A stretch of DNA of 64,000 nt from Arthrobacter sp. MMS18-M83 (GCF_026683955.1 NZ_CP113343.1:1364001-1428000); one strand, 5' to 3'; positions 33,715 through 42,633 are shown, counted from the stretch's first letter. Numbers and translations are program-made. Notes: generated from the letters alone by a model not told the origin.

Positions 33715-35151
33715 TTAGTTGTCTGTGCGCTTACGTATCTCAAGTTCAGTGACGGTGACAGTGCCTTCACCGGCGAAAACGCCGATCCGGCCGTCGGGTA
33801 GCTCGTAGATCCGGGCGCTCAAGGCGACCTGCCCGTCGACGACGGCGACGCAGAGGTCCCCGTCCACGACAAGTTCGAGGGTGTGTTCTCCCGGTGCGAG
33901 TTCGCAGGGGCGTTCCAACTCGATCTCGAAGGGGACATCCCCCGAGACGTGCCATTGCGCGTCACCGTTGATTTCCCGGGGCCATCGGTCAAACACCATC
34001 CGGCTGCGTTTCGGTTCCAGGCGGATGATGTAGGACTCGTCCCCGTCCGCGCTTGAGCGGAGGAGCAGTCCGCACTCGGTTGTATCGGGTTCTATCCGCA
34101 GCACTGCCCGGGCATAGAACTGGCGTGGGAGGACTTCATCGGACATGGTGACTGCGTACCCGTCCGGAGCATGCAGAGCCACCGGAAGGGCGTTGCCGAA
34201 GGTTACCGGGATTTCGTCCCAGAAGCTCTCGACAAGTTCGTCGGCGAAGGAAAACGCGAGGGTACCGTCGCCGTTTTGGCGCGCCTCGAGGACGGACATC
34301 GTGCCCGCCCACTGCCAGGCGCCGTCGTCGCGGTTGTCCTCTTTGCTGGCGATCCAGCCGAAGAAGAACCTGCGACCATCCCGCTCGGCGGTCTTCGAGG
34401 CGTAAAAGGCGCGTCCGTCAACGCTGTCCCGCGCAGGCACGATCCATGGCCCATCGGGACTTTTCGCCATGCGGTAGCGGGTAGTGAAGGACTCCGAGAA
34501 TTCCGAGTAGACGAGGTACCACCAGTCGCCCCAGGCGAAAACCTCCGGGCATTCGTGCGTGATGTACCGGCGCGGATCCCAGAACGGCTCAGTGTGCTCC
34601 CAGTCCATCAGGTCCGGGGAGACGCATTGGGCGATCACTCCGCGGCGGCGCTCCGGACCCTCTGCGTGCCGTGCGGCCAGCAGCATTCGCCACAAACCGC
34701 TGGCCTCGTCCTTGAAGACGAAAGGATCGCGCCAATCGCCGGATTCGTAGCCGGCCGGGGCCCCGAAGGTCAGCTCCGGATGCTTCACCCACGTCAGCAT
34801 TCCATCCGTGCTGGTGGCGTGCATGACGAGTTGCAAAGGAGCTCCGTCGGAGCCGCGGTGCCGGGGATTCTGTCCCGTATAGAACAGGTGGTGAATTCCG
34901 GACTCGTCGCACACAACACTGCCCGTGTACGCATTGAAGTCCGCATCACCCTCCCCGCCATGGTGGAGCGATACCCCATGGTCCTCGAACTGCGTGAGGT
35001 CCTTGGTGGTCACAAGATTCCAAGACGTCCCCGGTTTCGGTTCGGTCCGTACCTCGTGCAGATAGAAGAGCCAGAACTCCCCGTCCTTCTGGAAAGGGAT
35101 CAAGTCTCCAACCCATCCATCGGCGGGCTGGAAGAAGACTGAGCGAGTCAT
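33715..35151 (-). CDS. GH32-type glycosidase (beta-fructosidase family)
   Basis: 478 residues with a five-bladed propeller and a C-terminal beta-sandwich (from ~345). The GH32 triad is visible as GWVGDLIPF (nucleophile Asp16), SGDWRDPFVF (Asp142) and THECPEVF (acid/base Glu200). The first motif differs from the common WMNDPNG, as in a divergent GH32 clade. No signal peptide is present, so it cuts imported sugar inside the cell. It is the first gene of the operon with an ABC importer and LacI repressor and lies just after the operator-promoter region at 35171-35233. Confidence 0.85.
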   Translation of the reverse strand: MTRSVFFQPADGWVGDLIPFQKDGEFWLFYLHEVRTEPKPGTSWNLVTTKDLTQFEDHGVSLHHGGEGDADFNAYTGSVVCDESGIHHLFYTGQNPRHRGSDGAPLQLVMHATSTDGMLTWVKHPELTFGAPAGYESGDWRDPFVFKDEASGLWRMLLAARHAEGPERRRGVIAQCVSPDLMDWEHTEPFWDPRRYITHECPEVFAWGDWWYLVYSEFSESFTTRYRMAKSPDGPWIVPARDSVDGRAFYASKTAERDGRRFFFGWIASKEDNRDDGAWQWAGTMSVLEARQNGDGTLAFSFADELVESFWDEIPVTFGNALPVALHAPDGYAVTMSDEVLPRQFYARAVLRIEPDTTECGLLLRSSADGDESYIIRLEPKRSRMVFDRWPREINGDAQWHVSGDVPFEIELERPCELAPGEHTLELVVDGDLCVAVVDGQVALSARIYELPDGRIGVFAGEGTVTVTELEIRKRTDN

Positions 35152-35170
35152 CGGCGTTGATGTCCATTTC

Positions 35171-35233
35171 TGCTAAAGCGTTTGATCAAGACAAGCGTAA
35201 CCGAGGTCACAATTCTGATCAAGCGTTTTAGCA
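35171..35233 (-). promoter_or_regulatory. Paired LacI operators and promoter of the GH32-ABC operon
   Basis: TGCTAAAGCGTTTGATCA (35171-35188) and its near-exact inverse TGATCAAGCGTTTTAGCA (35216-35233) are spaced 45 bp centre to centre. On the minus strand a TTGATC -35 lies inside the upstream operator, followed by a 17-nt spacer and TACGCT as -10. LacI binding would cover the -35 and the leader at once. Confidence 0.78.
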
Positions 35234-35320
35234 GATAGTTTTAGCGCCTGCTTAGGCGCTGCTGGATCGACCGAGCGTTGCGGCTGTTTACGCGCACGAC
35301 GGCGGTCAGATGGAAGGCGG

Positions 35321-36463
35321 TTAGCCCGGCGCGCAGACCGCGCGGTTCCGCCCGAGGGACTTGGCTTGGTAGAGGGCTTTGTCGGCGGCCTCAATCATGT
35401 GGGCCACCTCGGCGTCGACGAAGGTGCTGGGGGCGATGCCGTAGCTCACAGTGGGGAAAGTGATTCCGTCCGGCGTTTTTGCCGAGGCCAACCGGCGGCT
35501 GATTTCACCCGCAATGATTTCGGCACTCTCCACGTCGGCCCCGGGAAGCAGGATGGTGAATTCCTCTCCTCCATACCTACCGACGAGGTCAGTGTGGCGG
35601 ACAGAGGCCTGACATGCGGCGGCGAATGCCTGGATGGCGGCGTCGCCCGCGGCGTGGCCGTGGCTGTCATTGAGGGCCTTGAAATGGTCCAGGTCGGCGA
35701 GGATCAAGGTGGAGACCGATCCAGCGGTGTGCAGCCTTTTGATTTCCTGGGTGGCCAACTCCATGAAGGCTATCCGGTTGAGAAGCCCCGTCAGGCCGTC
35801 GCGGGTGGCACGTTCGTTGAGGCCGTTAATAAGTTGCTCGTTGCTCAACGCTGTCATGCTGAAGGACACGGTGACCAGCAGCACTATTGTGACCACGCTG
35901 GTTGTTGCCGAGCTGAAATAAGTATCGAAGTCCGGCCCGCCCGGCCCTTCCACAACGTAGGCGATCCCCCGGCCGAAAAAGAATGTGCCCAGGACTCCCG
36001 CGGCCAGCGCCAGGGACCGGCGGGCGTGTGAAGCGGTGGGCTTCAACCGCCAAAGTTCAACTGTTGCCAAGGCCATGCCCATGGACATCATGGCCAAATA
36101 CACCAAGCCGCCTGACCATTCGTTAGTGGCCGGATTCTCCAGCGCCGCGGCCACAGCGGTGGCGACGGGTCCTGCGAGGAGTTGCCACCGCGGCGTCGGA
36201 AGCAGCCTCAAAGAACGCGAGCCCGCCCACACACAGAATGCCCCGGCCACCAGCAAGGCATTGCCAAGGGGACCCGCCCAAATTTGCTGGGAGGTCCCGG
36301 TGAGCAGGTACACCGTGTTTCCGGTGAGCAAGAAGACGAGGGCAAGGCACCACCAGCCGCTGTATGCGGAGCGGCTCCGGCGGAACGATCCGAAAAACAG
36401 CAGGCACAAAGTGAGCGCAGCAACGCCCAGAGCTACCTTGAGACTGACCGGATCGAGACCCAT
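35321..36463 (-). CDS. Membrane-bound diguanylate cyclase (GGDEF)
   Basis: 380 residues. Six or more hydrophobic segments fill residues ~5-205, then a GGDEF domain follows with RYGGEEF (~294-300) as active site, so it should make cyclic di-GMP from two GTP. RHTD lies five residues before GGEEF, the classical inhibitory I-site, so product feedback is likely. DGLTGLLNRIAF marks the domain start. No EAL domain is attached and it appears to be a single-gene transcript. Confidence 0.92.
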   Translation of the reverse strand: MGLDPVSLKVALGVAALTLCLLFFGSFRRSRSAYSGWWCLALVFLLTGNTVYLLTGTSQQIWAGPLGNALLVAGAFCVWAGSRSLRLLPTPRWQLLAGPVATAVAAALENPATNEWSGGLVYLAMMSMGMALATVELWRLKPTASHARRSLALAAGVLGTFFFGRGIAYVVEGPGGPDFDTYFSSATTSVVTIVLLVTVSFSMTALSNEQLINGLNERATRDGLTGLLNRIAFMELATQEIKRLHTAGSVSTLILADLDHFKALNDSHGHAAGDAAIQAFAAACQASVRHTDLVGRYGGEEFTILLPGADVESAEIIAGEISRRLASAKTPDGITFPTVSYGIAPSTFVDAEVAHMIEAADKALYQAKSLGRNRAVCAPG

Positions 36464-36510
36464 ATTTCGTTCCCCTCGTACGCCACACCAGCCTACGACA
36501 TCCAGGGGTG

Positions 36511-36553
36511 GTTCGGCCCGGCAACCGCCCGTAACAAGGTTGCCGGGCCGAAC
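36511..36553. terminator. Terminator-like hairpin after the SDR gene
   Basis: GTTCGGCCCGGCAACC (36511-36526) and its exact complement at 36538-36553 form a 16-bp stem with an 11-nt loop. It lies downstream of the transporter-SDR operon on the minus strand and upstream of the diguanylate cyclase. A GGGC run (36554-36572) separates it from the SDR stop. Confidence 0.72.
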
Positions 36554-36576
36554 GGGCGGGCGGGCGGGCGGGCGCG

Positions 36577-37320
36577 CTAGCGGGCGGACCAGCCGCCGTC
36601 CATCGTGTAACTGGCCCCGGTGACCATGCCGGCGTCGTCGGACGCTATCCAGGCGGCCAGCGACGCGACTTCCTCCGGCTCCACCAGTCGCTTCACCGCG
36701 GACTCCGTCAGCATGACCTTGGCCAGGACCTCCGATTCGGGGATCCCGTGCAATAAGGCCTGGTCCGCGATCTGGCTTTCGACGAGTGGCGTGCGCACAT
36801 ACCCCGGATTGATGCAGTTGGACGTGACCCCGTACTGGCCGCCTTCTAGGGCCGTCACCTTGCTAAGCCCCTCGAGCCCGTGCTTGGCCGAGACATACGC
36901 ACTTTTGAACGCGGACGCCCGCAGCCCGTGAACCGAAGAAATGTTGATGATCCTGCCGAACCCGTTGGCGTACATGTGCGGCAATGCGGCCCGGATGAGC
37001 AGGAACGGGGCCTCGAGCATGAGGGTCAGGATCCGGCGGAAGTCTGCCGGCTCGAACTCCTCGATGGGAGCGATTTTCTGGATGCCGGCGTTGTTGACCA
37101 GGATGTCGCAATCCAGGCTGAGTCCGGCCAGCGCCTCCGTGTCGAGCAAGTCGACAGCCCAGGCGGTGCCGCCGAGCCTATCGGCGAGCGCTGCAGCTCC
37201 GGCGGCGTCGACGTCGGCCACCACAACTTTCGCGCCCCGCGCGGCGAGGGCCGTGGCGCATGCCGCCCCGATTCCGCCCGCCCCGCCGGTGACCAAGGCC
37301 TTGCGGCCTTCCAAAGTCAT
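36577..37320 (-). CDS. 3-hydroxybutyrate dehydrogenase-like SDR
   Basis: 247 residues with TGGAGGIG (11-18), Asp36-type NAD specificity (VVVADVD), NNAG (76-79), Ser129 and Tyr142-x3-Lys146. The segment NPGYVRTPLVE with a following Q/H-rich stretch matches D-3-hydroxybutyrate dehydrogenases, which oxidise 3-hydroxybutyrate to acetoacetate. The start overlaps the transporter stop (ATGA), so the two work together, probably on uptake and oxidation of a short hydroxy acid. Related SDRs with other substrates cannot be excluded. Confidence 0.85.
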   Translation of the reverse strand: MTLEGRKALVTGGAGGIGAACATALAARGAKVVVADVDAAGAAALADRLGGTAWAVDLLDTEALAGLSLDCDILVNNAGIQKIAPIEEFEPADFRRILTLMLEAPFLLIRAALPHMYANGFGRIINISSVHGLRASAFKSAYVSAKHGLEGLSKVTALEGGQYGVTSNCINPGYVRTPLVESQIADQALLHGIPESEVLAKVMLTESAVKRLVEPEEVASLAAWIASDDAGMVTGASYTMDGGWSAR

Positions 37321-38747
37321 GCGCGGGCACCGATCGGCAGGCCGTGGCGAACGGCGTCGGCGTTGTCAACGTCCTCAAGTGCCACCCCGCGGGTCTCCTT
37401 GAGCGTCAAGACGACGACGGCGGTGATGGCGCAAGCGATCACCAGGTAGATGGCGGTGGGGAGCCAGGACCCGGTGTCCTTGAGCCACTGGGTCGCCAGC
37501 AGCGGGGCCAGCGAACCGGCGAAGATCGAGGTGACCTGCGAGCCAAGCGAGACGCCCGAGTAGCGCATGCGGGTGGGGAAGAGCTCGGTCATGATGGCCG
37601 GCTGCCCGGCGTACATGAAGGCGTGCAGGCACAGGCCGATGGTCACGGCGGCAACGATCACCACGGGGTTCTTGGTGTCGAACATGGGGAAGGCGAAGAA
37701 CGGCCACGTGGCACCGCTTATGGCGCCGATCAGGTAGACGGGCTTGCGTCCCCAACTGTCCGCCAGCCTGCCGATTTGCGGTATGACGATGAAGTGGATG
37801 ATGTGGGCAATCAGCAAGGCGAGAAGCAGGGACGAGGTGTCGTATTTGTGCACGCTCTTGAGGTAGACGATCGAGAAGCTCACCACGAGGTAGTACATGA
37901 TGTTTTCGGCGAACCGCAGTCCCATGGCCTGCAGGATGCCCTTGGGGTACTTGCGGATGACTTCGCCGACGCCGTAGCTGACGGCCTGCTCCTTCTCCAC
38001 CAGGGCCTTCGCCTCAAGGAAGATCGGTGCCTCGGTCACGTGGGTGCGGATGTAGTAGCCCACGAAGACGATCACGGCGGAGAGCCAGAAGGCAACACGC
38101 CAGCCCCAGCCAAGGAAGGCCGCGCTGCTGAGCGTGGTGGACATGATGAACAGGACCAGCGTGGCGAGGAGGTTGCCGACTGGAACGGCGGCCTGCGGCC
38201 AGCTTGACCAGAAGCCACGCGACTTGCTGGGGCTGTGTTCTGCCACCAGCAGCACCGCGCCGCCCCATTCGCCACCCAGCGCGAAGCCTTGGATGAAGCG
38301 GAGCGCCACGAGCATGGCCGGCGCCCAGTAACCGAGGTCGGCGAAGCCGGGGAGGCAACCCATGAGGAAGGTGGAGACACCAACGATCACGATGGTGAGC
38401 TGCAGCGTGGGTTTACGGCCGAGCCTGTCGCCGATCTGGCCGAAGACGATGCCGCCCAGGGGCCGGGCCACGAAGCCCACTGCGTATGTCAGGAATGCCT
38501 GGATGATGCCGTCAAGCTCGTTGCCGGTGGGCGGGAAGAAGTACTTGCCGAAAACCAGGGTGGCGGCAGTGGCGTACAGGAAGAATTCGTACCATTCCAC
38601 AACGGTGCCCACCATCGAGGCGGCGACAATCTTCTTTAGTCCTGAGCCTTTGCCTGCTGGGCCGTTGCCAGTTGCGCCTGTTGCCTTGCCCGCGGGGTTC
38701 CCGGCGGGCCGGTCGGCGCCTGCTGCGGAGCGTTGTCCTACGCTCAT
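37317..38747 (-). CDS. MFS transporter of the metabolite:H+ symporter (MHS) type
   Basis: 476 residues, 12 membrane segments. The signature GGIVFGQIGDRLGRKPTL (~90-107) with AASMVGTVVEWYEFFLYATAA is typical of MHS carriers (KgtP, ProP, ShiA) that import organic acids or betaines. I chose ATG 38747 because AAGGAG lies 6 nt upstream; an ATG two codons earlier sits directly on that site. It is the first gene of the operon with the hydroxybutyrate-dehydrogenase-like SDR and diverges from a LysR gene, its likely regulator. Confidence 0.92.
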   Translation of the reverse strand: MSVGQRSAAGADRPAGNPAGKATGATGNGPAGKGSGLKKIVAASMVGTVVEWYEFFLYATAATLVFGKYFFPPTGNELDGIIQAFLTYAVGFVARPLGGIVFGQIGDRLGRKPTLQLTIVIVGVSTFLMGCLPGFADLGYWAPAMLVALRFIQGFALGGEWGGAVLLVAEHSPSKSRGFWSSWPQAAVPVGNLLATLVLFIMSTTLSSAAFLGWGWRVAFWLSAVIVFVGYYIRTHVTEAPIFLEAKALVEKEQAVSYGVGEVIRKYPKGILQAMGLRFAENIMYYLVVSFSIVYLKSVHKYDTSSLLLALLIAHIIHFIVIPQIGRLADSWGRKPVYLIGAISGATWPFFAFPMFDTKNPVVIVAAVTIGLCLHAFMYAGQPAIMTELFPTRMRYSGVSLGSQVTSIFAGSLAPLLATQWLKDTGSWLPTAIYLVIACAITAVVVLTLKETRGVALEDVDNADAVRHGLPIGARA

Positions 38748-38876
38748 GTCCATCTCCTTAGTGTCCACGCTGACATGTGCTGTGATCCACAACACGAAAT
38801 GCTCCAATGAGTATTGCCGCACATCATCGGTGCTTCAATGGCCAAAATGGCACTAAGTGTGTGCAGAATTGCAGAT

Positions 38877-39773
38877 ATGAATCCAAATCCCGACGACCTG
38901 CTGGTCCTCCTCGCAGTATCGCGCTCAGGTAAGTTCACGACGGCGGCCCAAGCCCTTGGATTGAACCACACCACCGTTTCCCGAAGGATCGCCGCGCTGG
39001 AGAAGGCGCTCGGCGGCCGGGTCCTCGCCCGGGCCGCAGGGGGCTGGGAAGTCACGGAACTCGGCGCCGAAGCCGTGGGCGTGGCGGAGCGGATCGAAGC
39101 TGCGGTGGGCACGCTGGGACCGGAGGACCGCGCACCGGACCCCATTGCCGGCGTCGTACGCATGACCGCAACTGACGGTTTCAGCGCATACATCGCGGCA
39201 CCGGCCGTGGCGCGCTTGCGGCGATCGCATCCCGGGCTCACCGTCGAGATCATCACCGTGACCCGGCGGGCACTCCAGCAGCGCTCCGGCCTCGACGTGG
39301 AGGTGGTGGTGGGCGAACCGCAGGTGCACCGGGCGGAGGCGCTCCTGCTGGGCGAGTACATGCTCGGGATGTATGCCTCGAGGGAGTACCTGGCTTTCCA
39401 CGGCGTACCCTCCACCGTGGAGGAGCTGACGCAGCACCAGCTGGTCTACTTCGTGGATTCCATGCTTCAAGTGGACGATCTCGACGCCCCTCGCCGGCTT
39501 GTCCCGTCCATGCGCGACGGCTTGAGTTCCACCAACGTCTTCGTCCATGTGGAGGCGACGCGCGCCGGGGCCGGCATCGGCTTCCTGCCGTGTTTCATGG
39601 CGGACCGGCACCCGGACCTGGTCCGGCTTCTGCCCTCGGACTTCGCGGAGCTACTCCCCTACTGGATGGTCCTGCGGCCGGACTCGATGCGCCGCCCGGC
39701 GGTCGCCGCCGTCGTGCATGCCCTCCAGGAGGAGACGGCGGCGCACCGGGAACTGCTACTCGCGCGGCGCTAA
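38877..39773 (+). CDS. LysR family regulator
   Basis: About 298 residues. The N-terminal HTH (FTTAAQALGLNHTTVSRRIAALEKALGG, ~21-48) and a LysR substrate-binding domain are clear. ATG 38877 puts the HTH at its usual distance; earlier in-frame starts would add an atypical 21-residue tail. It diverges from the MHS transporter-SDR operon across 130 bp and probably activates it when the organic acid is present. Confidence 0.9.
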   Translation: MNPNPDDLLVLLAVSRSGKFTTAAQALGLNHTTVSRRIAALEKALGGRVLARAAGGWEVTELGAEAVGVAERIEAAVGTLGPEDRAPDPIAGVVRMTATDGFSAYIAAPAVARLRRSHPGLTVEIITVTRRALQQRSGLDVEVVVGEPQVHRAEALLLGEYMLGMYASREYLAFHGVPSTVEELTQHQLVYFVDSMLQVDDLDAPRRLVPSMRDGLSSTNVFVHVEATRAGAGIGFLPCFMADRHPDLVRLLPSDFAELLPYWMVLRPDSMRRPAVAAVVHALQEETAAHRELLLARR

Positions 39774-39790
39774 CGTGCATCGGCGCGCCA

Positions 39791-39918
39791 CGGACCCTCG
39801 CTCACATATGAGCCTCCACCGACGGACCCTCACTCACATATGAGCCCAAATGAAGGAACCTTTCTTCAGATCATCTGCAGGAGGATTCGTCGTTTGGCCC
39901 GAAGATCTGCAGGAGGAT
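39791..39918. repeat. Two pairs of 32-bp-spaced direct repeats
   Basis: CGGACCCTCGCTCACATATG begins at 39791 and again, with one change, at 39823. ATCTGCAGGAGGAT occurs at 39873 and at 39905. Both pairs have a period of 32 bp. They occupy the gap between the LysR stop and the minus-strand synthase-like gene. No palindrome long enough for a terminator is evident. Confidence 0.65.
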
Positions 39919-39949
39919 CGGCCGAAAGGGCCTCAAAGGTGAGCGAGCG

Positions 39950-40870
39950 TCAGGCGGCAGGCAAGGGGTCGTGGCGGATCTGGCCGCCGACGGCGAAGGC
40001 CCGGACCCGGGCATCGTCCCAGATGTGCGCGGGAACTGCGCCGCCCAACAGTTTGCGGGCCAGCTGGGGATCGTCACCGAAACGCTCGTGGCTGCCGGCC
40101 ATGATCATGTTGCCGTACCGGCGTCCCTTGAGCATCGCCGGGTCGGCGATGATCATGGTGTGCTCGAAGGTGTCCGCGATAGTGGCGGCGTCCTCTCGGG
40201 CGTTCTTGAGATCCGGAGCGTCTCCGGAATTCACGATATACAGCCCACCCGGAGCAAGCACTCTCTGTGCGTGATCGTTGAATTCCCGGGTTGTGAGCGC
40301 CCGCGGAGTGAAGGCTCCGGCAAAGACGTCCCGGATGATGAGGTCACGCGTATCCGGGGTGAGGCTCTCGGTGACCTCCCTCGCTTCACCCACGCGGATT
40401 CGAAGCAACGGGGCCTTGGGGAGATCGAACCAGCCGCGCACGTATTCAGCCAGTTTGCCGTCGAGCTCCACCACCACTTGGCGCGCGTCGGGGTAGGCGG
40501 CGTGGAAGTACCGCGCCAAGGAACAGGCCCCGCCGCCAAGGTGCAAGGCACGCAGCTTCGGTTTCGACTCGGGGGGCCACTTGGATTCAACCAAAGCCGC
40601 GATCCAGCGCATGTACTCAAAGTCCAGGAACAACGGCTCTGCAACATCAATGTGCGAGCTCATCACCCCGTTGATCTTGAGGAGCCAGCCGTTGGAGTTG
40701 TCAGGGTCGGCAACGAGTTCGCAGTCGCCAGTATCGATGTAGTAGACGCCTTCCACGGGACCGTCCGGCTTTGTGCCGGCAGGCACCTCGATGACTCCGG
40801 CAACCTGCCCGGCGCCCCTGCTTTTGCCCCGCTTTGCCACTACAGCCGCCCTCTTCCGGTCATGCTTCAA
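39950..40870 (-). CDS. Spermidine-synthase-like methyltransferase-fold protein
   Basis: 306 residues. A basic N terminus is followed by a Rossmann domain with LHLGGGACSLARYFHAAYP (~109-127), VVVELD (~132-137) and IRDVFAGAFTPRALTT, the pattern of spermidine-synthase-like proteins. The key polyamine-site residues of true spermidine synthases are not obvious, and the HLGGGACSLAR variant is typical of a separate actinobacterial group without known substrate. It probably binds an S-adenosyl compound. No biosynthetic neighbours suggest a pathway. Confidence 0.75.
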   Translation of the reverse strand: MKHDRKRAAVVAKRGKSRGAGQVAGVIEVPAGTKPDGPVEGVYYIDTGDCELVADPDNSNGWLLKINGVMSSHIDVAEPLFLDFEYMRWIAALVESKWPPESKPKLRALHLGGGACSLARYFHAAYPDARQVVVELDGKLAEYVRGWFDLPKAPLLRIRVGEAREVTESLTPDTRDLIIRDVFAGAFTPRALTTREFNDHAQRVLAPGGLYIVNSGDAPDLKNAREDAATIADTFEHTMIIADPAMLKGRRYGNMIMAGSHERFGDDPQLARKLLGGAVPAHIWDDARVRAFAVGGQIRHDPLPAA

Positions 40871-40898
40871 CCCTAGTTGACGCGGCTGACTTTGCGGT

Positions 40899-41058
40899 CA
40901 GCCCCCGACGGCGGGACGCCCCATCCGGCTCAGCCCCCGACGGCGGGACGCACCATCCGGCTCAGCCCCCGACGGCGGGACGCACCATCCGGCTCAGCCC
41001 CCGACGGCGGGACGCACCATCCGGCTCAGCCCCCGACGGCGGGACGCACCATCCGGAT
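40899..41058. repeat. Five tandem copies of a 32-bp unit
   Basis: Units start at 40899, 40931, 40963, 40995 and 41027 (core CCCCCGACGGCGGGACGC). The last unit is the 3' end of the acetyltransferase gene, including its stop codon; the others are downstream copies of that end. The copies are nearly identical, so the expansion is recent. Confidence 0.9.
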
Positions 41059-41529
41059 CTCCGGCAGTTCGTGCCAATCCGGCGGCAAGAGCTGGCGCGT
41101 GCCGTCAGCTTGGAACCCATTCTTGCGGTAGAAGGCCTGGGCGCGGGGGTTGTCTTCAAGCACCCAAAGGTAGGCGGCAGCGTTGCCAATCACGGCGTCC
41201 AACAGCGCCTGCCCCACACCCAAACCGTGCACGCGATGCAAGGTGTAGATCACTTGCAGTTGCAGCTCGCAGGGTCGATCCTCATCCTGGGCCTCACCGG
41301 CTGACGCGATACCCACCAAGGCGCCGTCGGCGTCGTAGGCGAGCATCGGCTTGTGAGAGCCCGCCAGAGCCTCCCGCTGCCTCTCGATCCGGGTGTTGAT
41401 AGTGGCTTCCCGGAAGGCGAAGAACTCCTCGGGCAGGAGACGGCCGTAGCTTTCGCGCCAAGCAGCCAAATGCATGCGTGTCAGGGACTCAGCATCGTCC
41501 ACGGTTGCGGGACGAAGGGTAAATTCCAT
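41026..41529 (-). CDS. GNAT family N-acetyltransferase
   Basis: About 167 residues. The acetyl-CoA-binding motif is seen in LQVIYTLHRVHGLGVGQALLDAVIG (~94-118), and the C-terminal WVLEDNPRAQAFYRKNGFQADG is the standard GNAT end. The substrate is unknown. ATG 41529 and GTG 41535 are both possible starts. The last codons (RMVRPAVGG, stop) form one copy of a 32-bp repeat that is duplicated four more times downstream; since 32 is not a multiple of three and the stop is in the first copy, the protein is not lengthened. Confidence 0.88.
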   Translation of the reverse strand: MEFTLRPATVDDAESLTRMHLAAWRESYGRLLPEEFFAFREATINTRIERQREALAGSHKPMLAYDADGALVGIASAGEAQDEDRPCELQLQVIYTLHRVHGLGVGQALLDAVIGNAAAYLWVLEDNPRAQAFYRKNGFQADGTRQLLPPDWHELPEIRMVRPAVGG

Positions 41530-41544
41530 GGGCACAGCCTAGCG

Positions 41545-42228
41545 TCACACCACCCGGGCTATGGCGAACCCGTCCCAGCCCTTGGATCCGACTGTTTGGA
41601 TGGCCGTCGCGTCGAGGCGTGGATCCCTGCCCATCATCTCCAAGGCGTCAACGATTCCCGGAGCATTCACCTCGTCCATTGACGGATCCAGGATGGCGCC
41701 TTCCCAGATGACGTTGTCCATCACGATCACCGTGCCCGGCCGCCCGAGCCGGATGGCCCAGTCCAGGTAGTTGGAATCGTTCTCCTTGTCCGCATCAATG
41801 AAGACAAAGTCGAACGGCTCATGGCGTGCAGGATCTTCGGCGAGCGCGGCAAGCGTCTCCAACGCGGGACCGATCCTGATATCCACTTTGTGGCCTATCC
41901 CGGCCATATCCACGTTGGCACGGGCCACCCTGGCGTGTTCCGGCAGGTATTCGCACGTGACCAGGCGGCCGTCGTCGGGCAGTCCCTGGGCCATCCAAAT
42001 CGCGCTGAACCCGGCCAGAGTACCGATTTCCAGCACGCGCCGGGCCCCGGACATCTGCACGAGCATCTTGAGCAGCTTGCCCGCGTTGGGCGCCACCTCG
42101 ATGGGCGGCATCCCGGCGTCGACGGCGGATTGGACCGCGTGCGTGAGCGCCGCGTTTGGGCGGACGACGGCGGCGGACAAGTATTCCTCGACGGCTACCC
42201 AAGCGGGCTGGGCCTTGTGTTCAAACAT
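41545..42228 (-). CDS. SAM-dependent O-methyltransferase
   Basis: 227 residues, catechol-O-methyltransferase-like class. SAM-binding motif VLEIGTLAGFSAIWMAQ (~65-81), the acidic residue after beta-2 (VTCEYLPE) and FDFVFIDADKENDSNYLDWA (~136-155) with metal-binding Asp residues are visible. It transfers methyl to a hydroxyl of an unknown acceptor. It ends 15 nt upstream of the acetyltransferase start, so the two may share a transcript. Confidence 0.9.
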   Translation of the reverse strand: MFEHKAQPAWVAVEEYLSAAVVRPNAALTHAVQSAVDAGMPPIEVAPNAGKLLKMLVQMSGARRVLEIGTLAGFSAIWMAQGLPDDGRLVTCEYLPEHARVARANVDMAGIGHKVDIRIGPALETLAALAEDPARHEPFDFVFIDADKENDSNYLDWAIRLGRPGTVIVMDNVIWEGAILDPSMDEVNAPGIVDALEMMGRDPRLDATAIQTVGSKGWDGFAIARVV

Positions 42229-42309
42229 GGCCCCAGTCTGGCACCGGGCACGGGGCGGTGGGAAGGACTGCGGCGCACCCGCCTGAACCCTCGGGCCGGA
42301 AGGGGAGCC

Positions 42310-42633
42310 CTATTCCCCTTCTGCGATCGCCTTTTCCAGCCGCTCGACTTTGCCTGTGAGTTCCCCCGTGTAGCCGGGGCGGATGTCCGCCTTGATCACC
42401 AGGGAGACCCGGTTTCCGTATTTGCCCACGGCCTCGGTGGCGCGCTTGACGACGTCGAACACCTCGTCCCACTCGCCTTCGATGGTGGTGAACATCGAGT
42501 CCGTTTGGTTGGGGAGTCCAGATTCGCGGACGATCTTCACGGCCTCGGCAACGGCGTCGTGCACCGAGCCATCAACCGATACGGTGCCAGCAGCAGGCTG
42601 GCCGGACGGGGCAACTGAGAAGGCAAGCAACAT
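42310..42633 (-). CDS. MTH1187/YkoF-like thiamine-binding family protein
   Basis: 107 residues, DUF77/thiamine-binding superfamily with ferredoxin-like fold: MLLAFSVAPSG at the start, MFTTIEGEWDEVFDVVKRATEAV in the middle and LVIKADIRPGYTGELTGKVERLEKA at the end. Small cytoplasmic proteins of this family bind thiamine or related pyrimidines; their cell role is unclear. Divergent from the TetR gene at 42704. Confidence 0.85.
   Translation of the reverse strand: MLLAFSVAPSGQPAAGTVSVDGSVHDAVAEAVKIVRESGLPNQTDSMFTTIEGEWDEVFDVVKRATEAVGKYGNRVSLVIKADIRPGYTGELTGKVERLEKAIAEGE

Noticed and set aside
40899..41058. CRISPR-like repeat array
   Set aside because: Units follow each other without spacers and derive from a gene end; no cas genes are present.
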